Assembly: GCA_026008535.1 (NCBI GenBank)
Contig: BRKX01000014.1
Span: 17,382,694 to 17,446,693, forward strand
Direction of reading: 5' to 3'
Length of the DNA: 64,000 nt
Origin: Perilla frutescens
Lineage: Eukaryota > Streptophyta > Magnoliopsida > Lamiales > Lamiaceae
Every line of letters begins with the position of its first letter. Positions within the stretch are counted from its first letter, which is position 1. The translations under genes were made by a program, and so were the position numbers. The notes beneath the pieces were generated by a model. It saw only the letters and a program-made list of their open reading frames with translations. It ran no database searches and was not told the DNA's origin. Positions 46,970 to 58,640 of this stretch are shown here, in pieces.

Positions 46970-48546
46970 TGATGAGTGCTTAAATAGCACTCATTTGGAC
47001 TCATTTGCACTTAACTTTGAGTGTTTTTGCTCTATGTTTAAGTCTATATGTTTGTAAATTTGTTATTTTTCATTAATGTTGTTTAAAGTGGCCAATACAG
47101 GGTATTTTTGGGTTAGTATGGACAAAACGAAGTTAAAATGGGATTTCAATCATCAAAAACCGTACAAGACTTGAAGAATTGAAGAAAACCAAGGGTCGGG
47201 CTCAAACACGGCCAAGAGGTGCGACTACAGGTCGCATTGCAGAGTATCAAACAGAAAAGGAAAAACCTTCAGCCCGGGCGCGACCACCTGGCGCGTCCCA
47301 GGAGCGGTCCCCTGGCGCGATCGCAAGGCAGGCCGCGCCCCAGAGCCTCTGCAATATGGGCTCTAGGCGCGACCGGTCTGCCCGCTTTTCAGCCACTTTA
47401 GGGACTTGTTTTTGTGTGTTCCAAACTCGACCTCCAGGCGTGACCCAAACGAGGTCACGGTCGGGACTAACGAATCTATTTTTAACTTTTGGCACTCCAT
47501 TATTGGCCCTATATATGATATATCATTGGGAGAGTTCAAAGGACAGATTCGACACATGAAAATAGTAGAGAAAACACTCCCATTTGAAGATTTTGAAAGA
47601 TCAAGAACATCAAGAGGGGAAGAAGATCCATCCATCCATTTGAAGATTCAAGCCAAGGAATTGAAGAAGTTTGTTCTACATTGGGTTCTATCTTCTCCTT
47701 CACTCTTTTATCTTTGTATTGAAAATGGGTTTTGGATCCTTGTCTTGTATCTTTGATCTTGTTGTAAATATGGTAGGCTAGAGCCCTTAGGGCTCTAGGA
47801 TGTGGTGAAACAATGTGACTCTTATTCTTGATAAAGGATAAATATATGTCCATGCTTTGTCAAGGTTTTAATCCATACATTGGTCTTGAATGATGTTGTT
47901 TGAGTGGCCTCCTTACTAGCATCACATGTATGTTTCACTTGCATCTTGCCCATCCCGTGAACATAAGCATGTATGGATTGAATTCATGTACTTGTACTCT
48001 TTGTTGAAGTTGAGTATGTGGAAGGAAGAGTGACTCCTTTGAGCTTTTGATAGGTGCGACCTTGGAATGTGTTAAAGATAGCCATCCTTGTCGCATTCGC
48101 AATTTAGGAGATATTCGAGAGATACTCCTTCTATATTTGTGGTCTTCTTACCTATGAACTTAGCATGATTGTGTGTTTAAACTTTGTTGTTGAATCAAGA
48201 AGAGTATTGTGAATCCATGTCCTAGAGTCTTGCTTAATCTCAATTCTAAATCTCTCTTTTTGTTGATTGTTGTTCTTGATTATTTATTTAGGTTGTTTGG
48301 TGTTTGTTACTTAAGTTATTGTTTTGGTATTGATGATAATCAACCCTCACTTAAGCATAGTCTAGATATTCCTTGCATTGATTATTGTGGTACTTGCATT
48401 TTCTTATTTGATTCATTTTCCCTATGGATCGACCTCGTATCATCCTTGCTACAAATACATGCTTGTATACTTGTAGGCATAGACACGAGTTTATAAATAT
48501 TGAAACACATCAACAGTAGGTTTTAAGGTAAACTGAGTCTCTATCA
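46970..48546 (+). repeat. 5' LTR of Athila-2
   Basis: It begins TGATGAGTGCTTAAATAGC and ends GAGTCTCTATCA; about 1.58 kb, usual for Athila. U3 contains the GCGCGACC-rich block (about 47200-47460). The leader after the TATA box is rich in GAAGA/CAAGA; U5 holds the conserved CCCTATGGATCGACC motif near 48419. Confidence 0.85.
47200..47520 (+). promoter_or_regulatory. GC-rich U3 block and TATA box of the Athila-2 LTR
   Basis: GGGCGCGACCACC, TGGCGCGTCCC, TGGCGCGATCG, AGGCGCGACC and AGGCGTGACC occur within 260 bp, followed by CCCTATATATGATA (TATA box 47509-47518). Confidence 0.6.
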
Positions 48547-48552
48547 AGTTTT

Positions 48553-48570
48553 TGGTGTCGTTGCCGGGGA
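48553..48570 (+). other. Primer-binding site of Athila-2 (tRNA-Asp type)
   Basis: TGGTGTCGTTGCCGGGGA, six bases after the LTR, matches the tRNA-Asp 3' end complement (from memory) at about 16 of 18 positions. Confidence 0.85.
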
Positions 48571-48692
48571 AACGGAATTAATTTGATAAATGCAATATTG
48601 TGATAATGATTGAGTGGATTACTTTAGACATTTTTACTTATTTTACTTGAAAGAATTGTTCTTGATTTGTTTGTCCTTTTGATAGGAAGTGT

Positions 48693-50549
48693 ATGTACAC
48701 TCGTTCTCAAGAAGAACCACCTATTGCATTGGACTTAGAGATTGAAGCAACGGTTCGTCACAACAACACACGTAGATGGAGAAGAATGGCGGATCTATCT
48801 CTACACATTCAAGACCCGATGATTGCCCAAATGCAAAGGCAATTGGAGGTGATGCAAGAGCAATTGAGAGCCCAAGAGGAGGCTCGTAATAGAAATGTGG
48901 ATGCACCAATCCGAAATCTTTTCCAACCTGTCGTTGATCAAGGGGTGGCAAATGGACCACCCATTCACGCCAACAACTTCGAGTTGAAGACCTCTCTCAT
49001 ACTAATGATCCAACATAACCAATTCCGAGGGACGCCAATGGAGGATCCCCATGAGCATATCCGAAAATTTCTCAATGTTAGTGGGATAATGAAGATGAAT
49101 GAAGTCCCGGATGATGCAATCCGCATCCGACTCTTTCCATTCTCATTGATCGACAAGGCGGAAACATGGTGGTTAAGCCATGCTCAAGGAACATTTCAAA
49201 CTTGGGATCAATTGGTGACAAAGTTCCTACACAAGTTTTTCCCACCCGGAAAAACCCTCAAATTGAAAGGAGAGATCACCGTGTTCAAGCAATGGGATGA
49301 AGAAAGCTTATATGAGGCATGGGAGCGCTTTAGGGAGATGCTAAGGAAGTGTCCCGAACATGGTTTTGGAACCGATCATCAAGTATGCATTTTCTATGGA
49401 GGAAGCAAAGACGAGGTGAGAACACTCATGGATGCGGCCGCGGGTGGATCATTGTTGGTAAGAGGGCCGGAAGAGGCCTTGAGAATTATTGAAGAAATGG
49501 CCTCAAATTCCTTTCAATGGTCAGCCACAAGAGAGGGAGTTCAAATTCTAAAAAAAGTGGCTTCTGCTTCAAGTTCGGATGCACTCGGGCTTGTGGCAGC
49601 TCAAATGGCAACCTTGAATTCAAAAATCGAGGCCTTTACAAATCCAAAGGCCGAGACATCTCAAAGCCAATTTGAGGATGTAAACTATGTGAATCAACAA
49701 GGAGGCTTCTCGAATCAACCATGGCAATTCAATCCGGGGTACAAACCCCAATACGGAGGCCAATATGGAGGAAATTCGGGTTATCAAAATAAAGCTCAAC
49801 ACCCGAATTTCTCCTATGGTAATCCGAACAATGCTATCCAACCACCTCCGGGCTTCTCAGTCACAAATGGTGTAATTGATGAGGAGAAGAAGCCCAAGAT
49901 GGATGAACTTCTAATGGCATTCATGGGGAAGACGGAGAGTTACATGAAAGACTCTCAAGCACGAATTGGGAAGTTAGAAAATACCGTCGGAGCAATTGGC
50001 AACCAAGTTAACACTTTGGAGAAGCAAATGGGACAATTTGCAACTATCTTGGGAAGCCAACATCAACAAGGCAAGTTCCTAAGTAATACCACTGTGAATC
50101 CAAAGGATCAATGCAAGGCGATTACCTTGACGAGTGGAACCGCTTATGATGACCCCGAGATGCCAGATGATGAGGAAAGCAGAAGAAAAGTTGTTGAGAA
50201 ACCAAGTAAGAAGAAGACAGAGGAGGGACCGAGTCAAGAGGACTTAAATCCCAAATTGAAGAAATATGATGCCCTTGAAAAAGGGAAAGAGAAAGAAGAA
50301 CCAAAAAGGGTGATGCCGGAAGAATACAAAGTGCCCATACCCTACCCACAAAGACTCCAAAAGGTGAAGAGTGACGAGCAATTCTCTCAATTCCTCGACA
50401 TCTTTAGGAAGGTACAGATCAACATCCCTCTTATTGGAGCACTTCGACAAATGCCAAATTATGCAAAATTCTAGAAGGATGCGATTTCCAAAAAGAGGAG
50501 ATGGGAGGAGCATGAGACGGTTAATTTGACCGAAAATTGTAGTGCTTTA
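48693..50549 (+). pseudogene. gag: Athila-2 gag, interrupted by a nested element
   Basis: The ATG at 48693 opens 593 codons (MYTRSQEEPP). The retrotransposon gag domain spans about residues 150-240 (KAETWWLSHAQGTFQTW, FLHKFFPPGKTLKLKGEI, AWERFREMLRKCPEHGFG). A Gly/Asn/Gln-rich linker follows (about residues 340-385), then a predicted helical segment and a Lys/Glu-rich tail. A TAG at 50472-50474 stops the frame near the gag-protease boundary. The same frame then continues to 50549, where a chromovirus-like element is inserted; across that element the frame resumes at 57973. A CCHC zinc knuckle is not visible, as is common in this lineage. Confidence 0.88.
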
Positions 50550-53386
50550 TGTAACAACCCGGATTTTCAAAATATAATTAAGTAATTCCTAATTTTAATT
50601 AGGAAATATTATGAGGGAATTTTGAGCATAATAAAGATGTTTCGGTTGTAAGCCGCGATTTTAGGATTATTTTTCATAAAATCGTATTTTTGAGAATTTT
50701 GATTCCAGCTCAGTCACAGCCAATATTGGTCATGTTTGAAAGGTGTTGACCCAAGGAGCATGCCGGTGCTTTCGAATTTTGAATCGGAAGTCGTTTGAGT
50801 TCCCGGTGATTTAAAACGCGTTTAAAGAAGATATGAATAGTGTTTTTCCGTAGGAGCGCGTTCGTTAGAAATTTGCAAAATCTCGTGTGTTGACCCGAGC
50901 TTTGTTCTTTCAAGCTTATCCTATAGGAAATTTCTCAAGAAATCTGTTGGCGTTCCTGGATTTTCATTCTGAGGTCAATTGAACGCTCGAGAATTTTATT
51001 TGTCCCTTGCGTGGAATAGTAACTTTATTTTTGAAAAGAGATTAATTTCTCATTTTCCTTCAAAACGACTCATTTTTTATTCCGAGTCAAGTTGGTTCAA
51101 TAGTACTCGAGCCAAAGAACCTCCCGGTATTTTCGAATTTAATAAACGAGGTCATTTGGACCTCGCCATCGAATAAAGCACCTTTTATCTGAACCCGATA
51201 ATTTTAAAGCGTTGTTGTTACACTGAAATAGCTTCCCGTGGAAGCCATAATTTTGGCTATAAATAGCAGCCCTTCCCCTTTGATTTCCTCGCTCATTCCT
51301 TCTTCACCCCCATTTCTGTAGAGTTGAGAGAGAGAGAGAGAGAGTGGGAGTCCTCTTCGTGAGGGCACCCCAGTGAGAGAGAGAGCGGAGAGGGGCGCCG
51401 CGGGGCTGGGGGAGCGCCGCGGGGACGAGAAGCGCCGCGGGGGCTGAAGGGCGCTGAGGGGGCAAGGAGCCCCGCGGGGGCATGGGCGCCGCGGCGGCGC
51501 TTGGGTGCGCTGGCACGCTCGTGCTGTCCGGCAGCTCCGGCACGTTTTCGTACGGAGGCCATAACTTTCACCTCGGTTGGAACTACGGGGCCCACGAGTA
51601 CTCAAATCGAAGCTCTTCCGATGATCTACGAGGTAGCAGTGGCCAATTGTCCAGAATCTCGATATTTCGAATCGGATTTTCCATCCCCATTTGTGGAGCT
51701 CGAATAAGGTTCTAAGTCGTTGATCGACTTTCGTAAATATGAGGTGAACCCCGAGGAGGCCCAAGGAAGGATTTTCAGCTCGTTGCTTCGTCTACGCACT
51801 TGTTCTTGAGGTGCTCATCATCGAGGTGGGTGGTTCTAAACCAAGTATAAGATTTGAGCTATTAAGCTCTAGAAGCATGTTAAGGCAAGAGAAATATCCA
51901 ATTAAAATATTTTATGCTCTGCCTGTTTAGTCTCTGTACAAGAAAGGAAAGGAAGTTATATGCATGATACTGTTGAATTGTTATTTAAGTTTGATAAGAT
52001 AAAGGAAGTTATCATAAGTTAAGTGAGCTCTCAAGTATATTTAGATATGCTAGAATTGTTTATATATACAATTTATGCTAGCCTGAGGTGTTTAGAATTG
52101 CTTTCTTGCAATCGATGATTATCCGCGTTCATTTCCTCGTAATTGAATGTTTATGCTTGTTAAAAGCTCGTATAGTTAAGGATTAAGGATTGCCTTTTTA
52201 GGGTAAGTTATAAATCCCTTATAGGCCAAGATCATGCTCAATGAAAGAATTAGCGTAGATGATTGCTCTAGGCTTGGTATTGCTAGCATTGAGGATTTAA
52301 GGTTAAGGTTTAGATGTTGAATATTATGATTCAATTAAGGTTAAGTAAGGAAGGGGGTTAAGGAAGGTTATAGCTTTTGTTGTAAGCAGGTTATCAAGCT
52401 CAAAGAACAGTTTATTTGCATTATCATGCCGTGACATTCGTGTCACTATTGTTGAACATTTGAAAGTAAAGGGAGTCACTGTTGGGTAATCCCCTCGCAT
52501 ACTCTGAGGATACTTGAGGTAACTCCTCTCTCATCCTAATGTATAAGGGTGCAGTAGACAGCAGGTTTGAGCCAGGAAAGGCACCAAGAAGGGAAGTAAA
52601 AGGTTTTGCAGGTATGGAGAGGGCTTTTGCGTTTTGCTCTCCATATGTCGCCAGTTTATAATTGGATATTCCAAAGTTTATTGAAGAGTTTTCTTGTAAA
52701 ACCCCACTGAGTACATTAGTGCTCACACCCTCTTTTTTCAAATGTTTCCAGGTTAAGATGCTGAGGCCAGTGATGTGCTGCTGGTGGGGTTGTCTGAGTT
52801 ATTTGAGGTTTCAAGTTTGTTGCTCTACATGGTTACATGTTTTTCTTCTGCTAAGTTTCTGCTAAGTACTCTGATATTAGTATCTAGTCTTGATTAATGT
52901 AACTTGATTCTTGAGAATAGCATGTCTTAAATGCTATGAATTCTAGTTATCAATAAAGTCTTTGAAGCATGTTCTTTTGACATACCCGTTTATGTCTTTA
53001 TTGATTCTGAGTTATTTGAATAGTCGTACTTGTTGAGCATTCTGGTATCTATTCATTTTCAGTCGATGTGACCTTTGATGAGGTCTTGTTTATTTGAATA
53101 GTCAGATTCCTATCTGTTTGTTCTTTGGATTCTTTTTAAATTTCTGTTAGGCTATGTTTTGGCATTTCTTTGACTCGATTGAATCCTTTGACCCCTTTGA
53201 TTCGTTGAAAGCGATAGTTCTTCCAAGTTATAAAGTTAAGTTGCCTAAGTTCTTGAGGCGCTAACTTAGTTTAATTCTAAAAACACCCCCCCTGGATTTC
53301 CGATTAATCTACCTATTTTCTTCGGCTTTTACGCCCAACAACCCCGTCCCCATCAAAATGACCGTCTAAGGGACCGGGCTGTTACA
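50550..53386 (+). repeat. 5' LTR of the chromovirus-like element
   Basis: 2837 bp. TATA box GCTATAAATAGC at 51256-51267, then a (GA)n run (about 51326-51344) and a GC-rich minisatellite (about 51385-51500). The 3' half is ordinary AT-rich sequence. It matches the 3' LTR except for about 1 kb (about 51478-52484) absent from that copy. Confidence 0.92.
51385..51500 (+). repeat. GC-rich CCGCGG minisatellite in the LTR leader
   Basis: Repeats with GCGCCGCGGGG cores separated by short A/G/C spacers. The copy in the 3' LTR (about 56946-57068) has more units and a different order, consistent with slippage. Confidence 0.8.
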
Positions 53387-56105
53387 GATGGTATCAGAGC
53401 AGACTTGCAACTCTGCAGACCTGTCTCTTCTTAAAGTAATTGATTGAGTTCTATGTGAGTATTGAATTGTTCTAAGGTATTAATCAGCAACCCCCAGCTA
53501 ATCATCACCCTCGCATCTTCAACAAAGTTAAGGTATGATTGAGTTAACGTATTTTGATTATATTTGGTATAAATTTTGAAAGTACAGGATAAAGAAGAAA
53601 AGTTCTGAGCAAAGACAAGGTTAGTCGATTTTGAAAATTGAGCATTATTTCTTTCGAAATAAAATTTTTTGTTATACCTAAGTTTAAGGTAGGAACTTAT
53701 TGAACTAAGTTCTAGATTAATGTTTTAAAGAGTTTTGAGTTATTAAGGACTCGAGTAAGCAGCAGATCTTTTCAGAATATTATTTTCTGCAAATACTCAA
53801 ACTATTTCGGTTACTCTAGACCGTTAAAATTTTTGAGTAGAGTTATAAAGTTTGAAAGTCAATTTGAAAATCTTCTTTACGATAAAAGCTCGTCTACAGC
53901 CCATAAGAAAAGAATTTAAGGATGAGTTAAGGATGAACGAGGCATAGAGAATATAGTTAGAACATAGACTATAGCGAGCTTGAATTAAGGAGAATTCTAG
54001 AATTCCCTTTAGGTTCTCTTATGAACCTAGATTGAGTAAGTTCCTTCTCAAGGAGCTAGAGTTAAGTAGGGCTGTTCGAAAGACCATTTATAGAGCGCTC
54101 ATAAGAAGGATAAATGATTTTGAGATTTTGGTAGAATCAAAAAGAAGGTCATGAATTTCAGTTTCAAGCGATAAGCAAGAAAAGGAGCAGTCAAGTTAAA
54201 GGCGAATTATCAGAGTGGCGCAGCGGAAGCGTGGTGGGCCCATAACCCACAGTACATTCAAGGTCATGTCACGTTCGATGCCCAGAAGTTATCGCTTGTT
54301 TCAAGCCGATTAATAAAGATGAAGATTGCCGTCGCGACTGTAGCCAAGAAGAGTTTGAAGATAAGTTATCGGTGTTCTACCAAGCTTCCAAGAGATATTG
54401 AAGTCAAATGATTTTAAGTTTAGAAGGTGCCATAGATTAAGTCGCTTTATCATATCCTTTTCGATAGATAAGAAGAGATCCCCGGATATCGTTTTTTCGG
54501 CCAAGTAAAGCCATTTGAGTCCCGTTGACTTGTGCTATTTCGTAGCAACCTCGCCAAAAAGCAAGATACGTGATGCTCAAGAGAGAGAAGACCCGAAGAA
54601 GAAGATCGTTAAGAAGATAGACCTAGTGTTCAAAAGATTGAGAGTTTCAGTTTGATGGAAGTTTTTGTTGAGTCTATTTATTCGTTCTCATGTCAATAGA
54701 ATCGATTTGTTTATTCTCTTTTGGAATCGATTTATTCTCTTGTTAATTGAATCAATTGCCCTTCAATAGCTTCATATCAATTGAGATTCTCCATTTATAC
54801 CATTTGAAATTCTTTGATTATATCCGCTGGGATAATTTGTAATCTTTTGGATGATACTTCTTTGATCATTAAGAATCAGTAATGGCATTTCCTTGTTAGG
54901 CTATGCTGACACCTTCATGAAAATATTTTAGCACGGTTTCCAGTTGCTAACCGTTGATTTTTTCCATATCTTGTTATGTGCAAGAATCCTTCAAGTTTAT
55001 GAGTCCTCTGAAAAGGTAATATTTTTGGCACATATAACCTAGTGTTATATTCTTTCCAGCTTTTAAGCTTGTTAAAGAATTGTTGATCAAGATAAAGTCC
55101 TCACTCAGAGGCATTCATTTATTTTGCTCCTACTCGTAGAACTCGAGTGTGGATCTTGGAATGAAGCAGAGAGTTATAATAGTATTCCTTTTAGTCAAGG
55201 TTGGAGGAATACGAGATAGTATTTCCTAGAAGGAAGTGGAATCTGACTAAGTGCCAGATAATATTCTCAAAGTTTAGGACGTGCGTGTCCAAGCAGATTT
55301 ATCAGCTCGTTACGTTTGGAGGTGACCTAAGGAATGTCGGCAAGTAAGTTCCAAGCGTACAGTTCAAATCCAGACATGCGATCATCATGCCTGCAAGCGA
55401 TAGTGACCACCGGAAGGAGCCATGAAGCCAGACGACTGCTTCAAGAAAAAGAGACGACTGCGACAAAAAAGTTTAGATTTAAGTTGCGTCAAGAATTTAA
55501 GTTTGGAGCGCATCGCGAAGTATGCCCCAAGAAGATGAAGAAGTCAAACCTCAAGAAGTTAAAGGTGAAGATAAAGTGAATTTTTAACGTGATAGAGCAT
55601 GCGAGCTACCATCGAAGTAGGTGTCCGATTTTTCAAGTTTATCGTCTAGTTCGAGTTCGTTAAAATTCTCTCAAGGTTGCGTGAAGTAAAGTCAGAAGTA
55701 AAAGTAAAGCCAAGAGAAACAAAAGAAGGATGGACTTGTTGAGATTGTCCGTGCACGAGGAGCAAGCTTGGTGAAGTTTTCTTTTCTTTTATTTTTTTCG
55801 TTAATCGAATAGTTTCTAAAGGTCCGCTCGAATGCAAGATCATAAGGAGTTCGTGTGAAGCGATATTTCGAGAGAGATTTCATTAGGAAAAAAAGATAGA
55901 AGATGCTAAGGCTTTGAGAAAAAAAAAAGTATTAGTCCTGTGTGAGGACTAATTTATAAAGGAAGACTTCAGGCTATTCTTAGCCGTATAGTAAAGGTTT
56001 CGAACCTACGTTGTTTCAGTAAGGCTTTAAGTTCTTGAAAAGGAATCCAGATCTCTGTTGAGATGAAGTAAATTTCGGGACGAAATTTTTTTAAGGGGTG
56101 TAGGA
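53387..56105 (+). pseudogene. Internal region of the chromovirus-like element: primer site and degenerate gag
   Basis: The primer-binding site is at 53389-53400. Gag traces occur near 54202-54290 (EAWWAH, then IQGHVTFDAQKLS in one frame) and 54340-54390 (EEFEDKLSVFYQASKRY in another frame). A Lys-rich ORF at 55334-55579 could be the remains of the nucleocapsid end, but it has no intact zinc knuckle. No protease, RT or integrase motif is seen. Stops and frame changes are frequent. The polypurine tract TTAAGGGGTGTAGGA is at 56091-56105. Confidence 0.6.
54209..54252 (+). tRNA. 44-nt segment matching the 5' part of initiator tRNA-Met (fragment)
   Basis: From ATCAGAGTGGCGCAG to GGGCCCATAACCCACAG the sequence equals positions 1-44 of plant initiator tRNA-Met as I know it: acceptor 5' strand, D arm and the whole anticodon arm with CAT anticodon. 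The T arm and 3' acceptor strand are absent, so it is not a functional tRNA gene. It lies in the gag remnant of an element that uses this same tRNA as primer. The match is judged from memory. Confidence 0.6.
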
Positions 56106-57967
56106 TGTAACAACCCGGATTTTCAAAATATAATTAAGTAATTCCTAATTTTAATTAGAAAATATTAAGAGGGAATTTTGAGCATAATAAAGATGTTTCG
56201 GTTGTAAGCCGCGATTTTAGGATTATTTTTCATAAAATCGTATTTTTGAGAATTTTGATTCCAGCTTAGTCACAGCCAATGTTGGTCATGTTTGAAAGGT
56301 GTTGACCCAAGGAGCATGCTGGTGCTTTTGGATTTTGAATCGGAAGTCGTTTGAGTTCCCGGTGATTTAAAACGCGTTTAAAGAAGATATGAATAGTGTT
56401 TTTCCGTAGGAGCGCGTTCGTTAGAAATTTGCGAAATCTCGTGTGTTGACCCGAGCTTTGTTCTTTCAAGCTTATCCTATAGGAAATTTCTCAAGGAATC
56501 TGTTGGCGTTCCCGGATTTTCATTCTGAGGTCAATTGAACGCTCGAGAATTTTATTTGTCCCTTGCGTGGAATAGTAACTTTATTTTTGAAAGGAGATTA
56601 ATTTCTCATTTTCCTTCAAAACGACTCATTCTTTATTCCGAGTCAAGTTGGTTTAATAGTACTCGAGCCAAGGAACCTCCCGGTATTTTCAAATTTAATA
56701 AACGAGGTCATTTGGACCTCGCCATCGAATAAAGCACCTTTTATCTGAACCCGATAATTTTAAAGCAGTGTTGTTACACTGAAGTAGCTTCCCGTGGAAG
56801 CCATAATTTTGGCTATAAATAGCAGCCCTTCCCCTTTGATTTCCTCGCTCATTCCTTCTTCATCCCCATTTCTGTAGAGTTGAGAGAGAGAGAGAGTGGG
56901 AGTCCTCTTCGTGAGGGCACCCCAGTGAGAGAGAGAGCGGAGAGGGGCGCCGCGGGGCTGGGGGAGCGCTGCGGGGCTGGAGGGCGCCGCGGGGGCGAGA
57001 AGCGCCGCGGGGACAAGGCAGCCCCGCGGGGGCTGAAGGGCGCTGAGGGGGCAAGGAGCCCCGCGGGGTAATCCCCTCGCATACTCTGGGATACTTGAGG
57101 TAACCCCTCTCTCATCCTAAAGCATAAGGGTGCAGTAAACAGCAGGTTTGAGCTAGGAAAGGCGCCAAGAAGGGAAGTAAAAGGTTTTGCAGGTATGAAG
57201 AGGGCTTTTGCGTTTTGCTCTCCATATGCCGCCAGTTTATAATTGGATATTCCAAAGTTTATTAAAGAGTTTTCTCGTAAAACCCCACTGAGTACATTAG
57301 TGCTCACACCCTCTTTTTTCAAATGTTTTCAGGTTAAGATGCTGAGGCCAGTGATGTGCTGCTGGTGGGGTTGTCTGAGTTGTTTGAGGTTTCAAGTTTG
57401 TTGCTCTACATGGTTACATGTTTTTCTTCCGCTAAGTTTCTGCTAAGTACTCTGATATTAGTATCTAGTCTTGATTAATGTAACTTGATTCTTGAGAATA
57501 GCATGTCTTAAATGCTATGAATTCTAGTTATCAATAAAGTCTTTGAAGCATGTTCTTTTGACATACCCGTTTATGTCTTTATTGATTCCGAGTTATTTGA
57601 ATAGTCGTACTTGTTGAGCATTCTGGTATCTATTCATTTTCAGTCGATGTGACCTTTGATGAGGTCTTGTTTATTTGAATAGTCAGATTCCTATCTGTTT
57701 GTTCTTTGGATTCTGTTTAAATTTCGGTTGGCCTATGTTTTGGCATTTCTTTGACTCGATTGAATCCTTTGACCCCTTTGATTCGTTGAAAGCGATAGTT
57801 CTTCCAAGTTATAAAGTTAAGTTGCCTGAGTTCTTGAGGCGCTAACTTAGTTTAATTCTAAAAACACCCCCCCTGGATTTCCGATTAATCTACCTATTTT
57901 CTTCGGCTTTTACGCCCAACAACCCCGTCCCCATCAAAATGACCGTCTAAGGGACCGGGCTGTTACA
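56106..57967 (+). repeat. 3' LTR of the chromovirus-like element (internally deleted)
   Basis: 1862 bp. It starts directly after the polypurine tract. It aligns with the 5' LTR up to the GC minisatellite, then jumps from CCCCGCGGGG to TAATCCCCTCGC (57064-57075), lacking about 1 kb. TATA box at 56812-56823. Few other differences by eye. Confidence 0.92.
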
Positions 57968-57972
57968 CTTTA

Positions 57973-58640
57973 TTGCAAAGAAAGTTTCCCACAAAGATGA
58001 AAGATCCGAGAAGCTTTAACATCTCGGTTACTATTGGAAAAAATCACGTTGGTAAAGCTTTGTGTGATCTTAGGCCGAGTATCAATTTGATGCCCCTCTC
58101 GTTCTTTAAGAAGTTGAAAATGGGGGAGATCAAGCCGACCACCATTTGTCTCCAAATGGCCGACCGCTCTTTGACATACCCAAAGGGTGTGGTGGATGAT
58201 GTGCTAGTAAAGGTCAACAACTTTATCTTTCCAGTGGACTTTGTGGTTCTTGATATGGAAGAAGACAGAGAAGTTCCCCTCATCTTAGGGCGACTGTTTT
58301 TGTATATGGGTAAGACCTTGATAGATGTGGTGAAAGGAGAACTTACCTTGAGAGTGAATGAGGTAAGGATCACATTTTCCCTCCAAAAAGCAATGCAACA
58401 TCCCGAAGAAGAGGCAAAGAATATCGAGGAGTGCAAAGTGCTCCAAATGGTGGATGAATGCATAAAGGAGGAAGAGTTGAGGAGCCCAAAAGATCCTCTT
58501 GAGATTTGCATTTCTAACTCTATCTTTAATTCTTTATCCAATGATGATTTTGGTCTATTTGATTCTGTTTCTATGATGAATTCATTTCAGGAATCCTACT
58601 TGAGGAAGCCAAAGTTCTTGCCATTAAGAAACGAGGACCA
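57973..58640 (+). pseudogene. Athila-2 protease region, active site altered
   Basis: The frame is the continuation of gag. KDPRSFNISVTIG precedes the active site. At 58066-58080 it reads Asp-Leu-Arg-Pro-Ser, where Athila-1 and the family have Asp-Leu-Gly-Ala-Ser. The Gly (58072-58074) and Ala (58075-58077) of the catalytic loop are both changed, so protease activity is doubtful. The later LILGR motif is kept near 58283, followed by an acidic linker. Confidence 0.8.

Larger units (their letters stand above)
50550..57967 (+). mobile_element. Non-autonomous gag-only LTR element (chromovirus-like), nested in Athila-2
   Basis: LTRs are at 50550-53386 and 56106-57967, with termini TGTAACAACCCGG ... 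GGGCTGTTACA and a perfect duplication CTTTA (50545-50549, 57968-57972). The primer site is TGGTATCAGAGC (53389-53400), initiator tRNA-Met type. The 3' polypurine tract follows AATTTCGGGACGAAATTTTTTTAAGGGG, a sequence typical of plant chromoviruses. The internal region (2.7 kb) has only degenerate gag and no polymerase, so the element depended on others. Confidence 0.9.

Noticed and set aside
47179..47853. ORFs at the Athila-2 LTR (126, 116 and 105 codons)
   Set aside because: These are in U3 and leader sequence of an LTR; no conserved domain and not kept in other LTRs.
51204..51764. Pro/Arg/Ser-rich ORFs of up to 186 codons on both strands, and a similar one at 56849-57322
   Set aside because: They lie in the GC minisatellite and promoter region of an LTR; composition reflects GC content, not coding.
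54209..54252. Functional tRNA-Met gene
   Set aside because: Only the first 44 nt are present; T arm and 3' acceptor strand are missing, so it cannot fold as a tRNA.
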